Source: Pseudomonadota bacterium
Lineage (GTDB): Bacteria; Pseudomonadota; Alphaproteobacteria; Micropepsales; Micropepsaceae
DNA: 64,000 nucleotides
Direction: 5' to 3'
Assembly: GCA_021851325.1 (NCBI GenBank)
Contig: JAJZDZ010000002.1
Span: 1-64,000, forward strand
In this document: in pieces, positions 62,048 to 64,000 of the stretch
Layout of the letters: the number at the start of each line of letters is the position of its first letter
Position numbering within the stretch: position 1 is the first letter of the stretch
Notes under the pieces: model-generated
What the model was told of the DNA's origin: nothing
The model's database searches: none
What the model saw: only the letters and a program-made list of their open reading frames with translations
Position numbers and translations under genes: made by a program

Positions 62048-62713
62048 CTATCCGGCGAGATTGAGCCGGACCGCTGCCGCAGCAGCAAAAGGCGCCAGAC
62101 ACACCGCGGCAAGTGAAAAGGCGGAGAGGAGCCAGATTGCGCCATTGTCGAGCCCGCTGAGGGCAGCACTCACAACCCCCGCACCGAAAATGACCACCGG
62201 GCTGAGCAGAGGGAGCACCAGAAGCGGCAGGATCAGCCCGCCGCGGCGAATACTGATGGTCAATCCCGCCCCGATGGCGCCGATAGCACTGACAGCCGGG
62301 GTGCCAATGGCAAGCGAAACCAGCAGTGGAACATAGCCAGCCACAGGCAGATCAAAGAGCAGGGCGAGCAAGGGCGAGAGTATCGTTAAGGGCAAACCCG
62401 TCGTTAGCCAGTGCGCAACAATCTTTGCCGCCGCGGAGGTTTCGAGCGTCATCGGTGCCAAAGCGATCTGATCAAGGCTGCCATCTTCATAATCGGCCTG
62501 AAACAGCCGGTCGAGCGACAGGAGCGCAGCCAATATGGCGGCCACCCAAAGCACCCCACCGGCGATGCGCCCCAGCAGCTTCAGGTCCGCGCCGATGCCA
62601 AGCGGCACCAAAACTGCCACCGCCGCGAAAAATGCCAGCGCCAGGGCCGCTCCGCCTCCGGCGCGGGTGGCCAACCGCAGATCGCGGTACAGAAGTGCCC
62701 GAAAACCACTCAT
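62048..62713 (-). CDS. ccmB: Haem ABC exporter membrane subunit CcmB
   Basis: A 221-residue polytopic membrane subunit of the CcmAB exporter that drives release of holo-CcmE. Hydrophobic segments are spread throughout, with YEDGSLDQIALAPMTLE near residues 75-90, a family signature. It overlaps ccmA by four bases (ATGA) and is followed by ccmC. Confidence 0.94.
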   Translation of the reverse strand: MSGFRALLYRDLRLATRAGGGAALALAFFAAVAVLVPLGIGADLKLLGRIAGGVLWVAAILAALLSLDRLFQADYEDGSLDQIALAPMTLETSAAAKIVAHWLTTGLPLTILSPLLALLFDLPVAGYVPLLVSLAIGTPAVSAIGAIGAGLTISIRRGGLILPLLVLPLLSPVVIFGAGVVSAALSGLDNGAIWLLSAFSLAAVCLAPFAAAAAVRLNLAG

Positions 62714-63339
62714 GGGGCACCCAGTTCCAGACGGGCACAGTCGAGCCCGAGCGCTTCATGGGTGGCGGCGATCACCAGCCCACCATTGCGGCAATGGGCC
62801 GTCACAAAGTTCCCGACCATCGCCTTGCCGCGCACGTCGAGCGCGGCCAGCGGCTCGTCCAGAAGCCACACCGGGCGATGGCTGACTATCAGACGCGCCA
62901 AGGCCAGACGCCGGCGCATGCCGGCGGAAAGATACTGGCCCGGCAGATCGCGGGCCCGCGTCAGTCCCACTTCCTCCAGAAGGCCACGCAGGTCAGCCCC
63001 CGTCTGGCCACAGAGGCGGGCGTAAAAGGAAAGATTTTCGAGCACGCTGAGATTTGGCTTGATCCCGTCCTGATGACCCAGCCACCCGACAAGACGGGCC
63101 CGCTCATCACCGTCGAGGCGGCTGTCATCGCTCAGGATCAGTTCGATGCGGCCGGCAAAAGCCGGCAGAAACCCGGCCAGCACCCGCAAGAGGCTGGTTT
63201 TGCCTGCCCCGTTCGGCCCTTCCAGGGACAGAACTTCCCCGGCAGACAGGCGAAAACCCAGCCGCCGGAACACGGCCCGTCCACCGCGCACGACGGCGAG
63301 GTCCGAGGCGATCAGGGTCGAAACGCGTGGTGTATCCAT
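62710..63339 (-). CDS. ccmA: Haem ABC exporter ATPase CcmA
   Basis: A 209-residue ABC ATPase. Walker A is GPNGAGKTS, the ABC signature is YLSAGMRRRLALARL, and Walker B is PVWLLDEPLAALD. It powers CcmB. It is the first visible ccm gene and sits 42 bases after phaB on the same strand. ccmE, ccmF and ccmH are not in the window. Confidence 0.95.
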   Translation of the reverse strand: MDTPRVSTLIASDLAVVRGGRAVFRRLGFRLSAGEVLSLEGPNGAGKTSLLRVLAGFLPAFAGRIELILSDDSRLDGDERARLVGWLGHQDGIKPNLSVLENLSFYARLCGQTGADLRGLLEEVGLTRARDLPGQYLSAGMRRRLALARLIVSHRPVWLLDEPLAALDVRGKAMVGNFVTAHCRNGGLVIAATHEALGLDCARLELGAP

Positions 63340-63380
63340 GGCCCTGTCATAGCGGCGTTCGCACCACTTGTCCCGCCCGT

Positions 63381-64000
63381 TCAGTACATGTGCTGGCCGC
63401 CATTGATCGACAATGTCGAGCCCGTGATGAACCCGGCATCGTCAGCGACGAGAAAGAGGACGCCACGCGCAATCTCCTCAGCCTTGCCCAGACGCCCCAC
63501 CGGGATGCGGGCGACGATCTTCTCCAGCACATTGGCCGGAACGGCCGCAACCATATCGGTGTCGATATAGCCCGGAGCGATGGCATTGACGGTGATGCCT
63601 TTCGCCGCGCCCTCCTGGGCCAGAGCCTTGGTGAAGCCATGGATGCCGGACTTGGCGGCTGCGTAGTTGACCTGGCCGTACTGTCCTGCCTGGCCATTGA
63701 TGGAGCCGATATTGACGATCCGCCCGAAGCTCCGCGCGAGCATGTCATCCCAGACGGCCTTGCACATATTGAAGCAGCCACCGAGATTGGTATCGAGCAC
63801 TTCGTCCCAGCCTTCGCGACTCATCTTCTTCATCGTGCCGTCTCGGGTAATGCCCGCATTGTTGACGACGATTTCGATCGGCCCGAGCTCTGCCTTTATC
63901 TTCTCTGTCGCGCGCTGTACCGCAGCAAGATCGGCAACGTCGAACTTGTAGACTGCAATACCTGTGCGCTCTGCGAACTGAGCCGCGCGGGCATCATTGC
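63381..64000 (-). CDS. phaB: Acetoacetyl-CoA reductase, 5'-truncated by window edge
   Basis: The last 205 or so residues of a short-chain dehydrogenase; the N-terminal cofactor loop lies beyond base 64000. The visible frame reads NNAGITRDGTMKKM, SFGRIVNIGSINGQAGQYGQ, the catalytic Tyr/Lys in YAAAKSGIHGF, and DTDMVAAVP, ending SINGGQHMY. PhaB reduces acetoacetyl-CoA to 3-hydroxybutyryl-CoA for polyhydroxybutyrate. The QVNYAAAKSG and GITRDGTMKKM motifs favour PhaB over FabG; the rest of a pha cluster would be expected beyond the window. Confidence 0.9.
   Translation of the reverse strand, partial: NDARAAQFAERTGIAVYKFDVADLAAVQRATEKIKAELGPIEIVVNNAGITRDGTMKKMSREGWDEVLDTNLGGCFNMCKAVWDDMLARSFGRIVNIGSINGQAGQYGQVNYAAAKSGIHGFTKALAQEGAAKGITVNAIAPGYIDTDMVAAVPANVLEKIVARIPVGRLGKAEEIARGVLFLVADDAGFITGSTLSINGGQHMY

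Noticed and set aside
1-64000. CRISPR arrays, IS elements, rRNA and tRNA genes
   Set aside because: Intergenic regions were read on both strands; no repeated spacer pattern, transposase frame or tRNA-like T-arm was found.

Overview
The window reads as one GC-rich alphaproteobacterial chromosome segment. The taxonomic signs are a hopanoid locus (squalene-hopene cyclase, HpnG, HpnH, HpnM, HpnN), the zapA - 6S RNA - 5-formyl-THF cyclo-ligase order, the ffh-rpsP-rimM-trmD-rplS block, dapF-mtaB-ftsY-yciB, and a ccmABCDG cluster beside phaB. This fits a hopanoid-making member of the Rhodospirillales or a neighbouring group; the genus cannot be fixed by eye. I see no insertion sequence, prophage, CRISPR array, rRNA or tRNA.

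Layout. 1-9.7 kb: hopanoid synthesis and lipid transport: the 3' part of shc, hpnG, hpnH, a decayed ispH remnant, a farnesyl diphosphate synthase, mlaA, hpnM, hpnN. 10.2-12.9 kb: a DUF969-DUF979-DUF2891 cassette of unknown function. 12.9-18.8 kb: tamA-tamB outer-membrane assembly operon. 19.2-21.2 kb: cystathionine beta-lyase and a host-attachment-family protein. 21.3-27.0 kb: glycogen/maltodextrin genes malQ, glgX and divergent glgA. 27.0-28.5 kb: cyclo-ligase, 6S RNA, zapA and a small coiled-coil protein. 28.7-34.7 kb: a sugar-phosphate operon tkt-gap-pgk-fba with thiE joined at its end. 34.9-37.2 kb: efp, suhB and an OmpA-domain protein.

37.2-44.1 kb is the most accessory-looking part: an organic-acid-type MFS carrier with 3-oxoacid CoA-transferase subunits, then two sulfotransferase-family proteins flanking an MFS exporter and a group-4 glycosyltransferase. 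44.2-46.5 kb: DUF2141 protein, MscS channel, HU protein. 46.8-50.8 kb: ribosome and signal-recognition-particle genes, with an acetyltransferase inserted between rimM and trmD. 51.1-55.4 kb: two tandem prolyl-oligopeptidase-family peptidases, one exported and one not. 55.4-60.3 kb: dapF-mtaB-ftsY-yciB in 4-nt-overlap series, a NUDIX hydrolase and a MarR regulator. 60.3-64.0 kb: a small unknown protein, cytochrome c maturation genes, and the C-terminal part of phaB running off the end.

Most genes are housekeeping. I found no clear new multi-gene system. The items best worth a second look are the ispH remnant inside the hopanoid locus, the DUF969/979/2891 cassette, the sulfotransferase-glycosyltransferase island, the acetyltransferase in the trmD operon, and the inverted repeat upstream of tkt. 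All calls rest on reading translations and motifs by eye; no database search was run.
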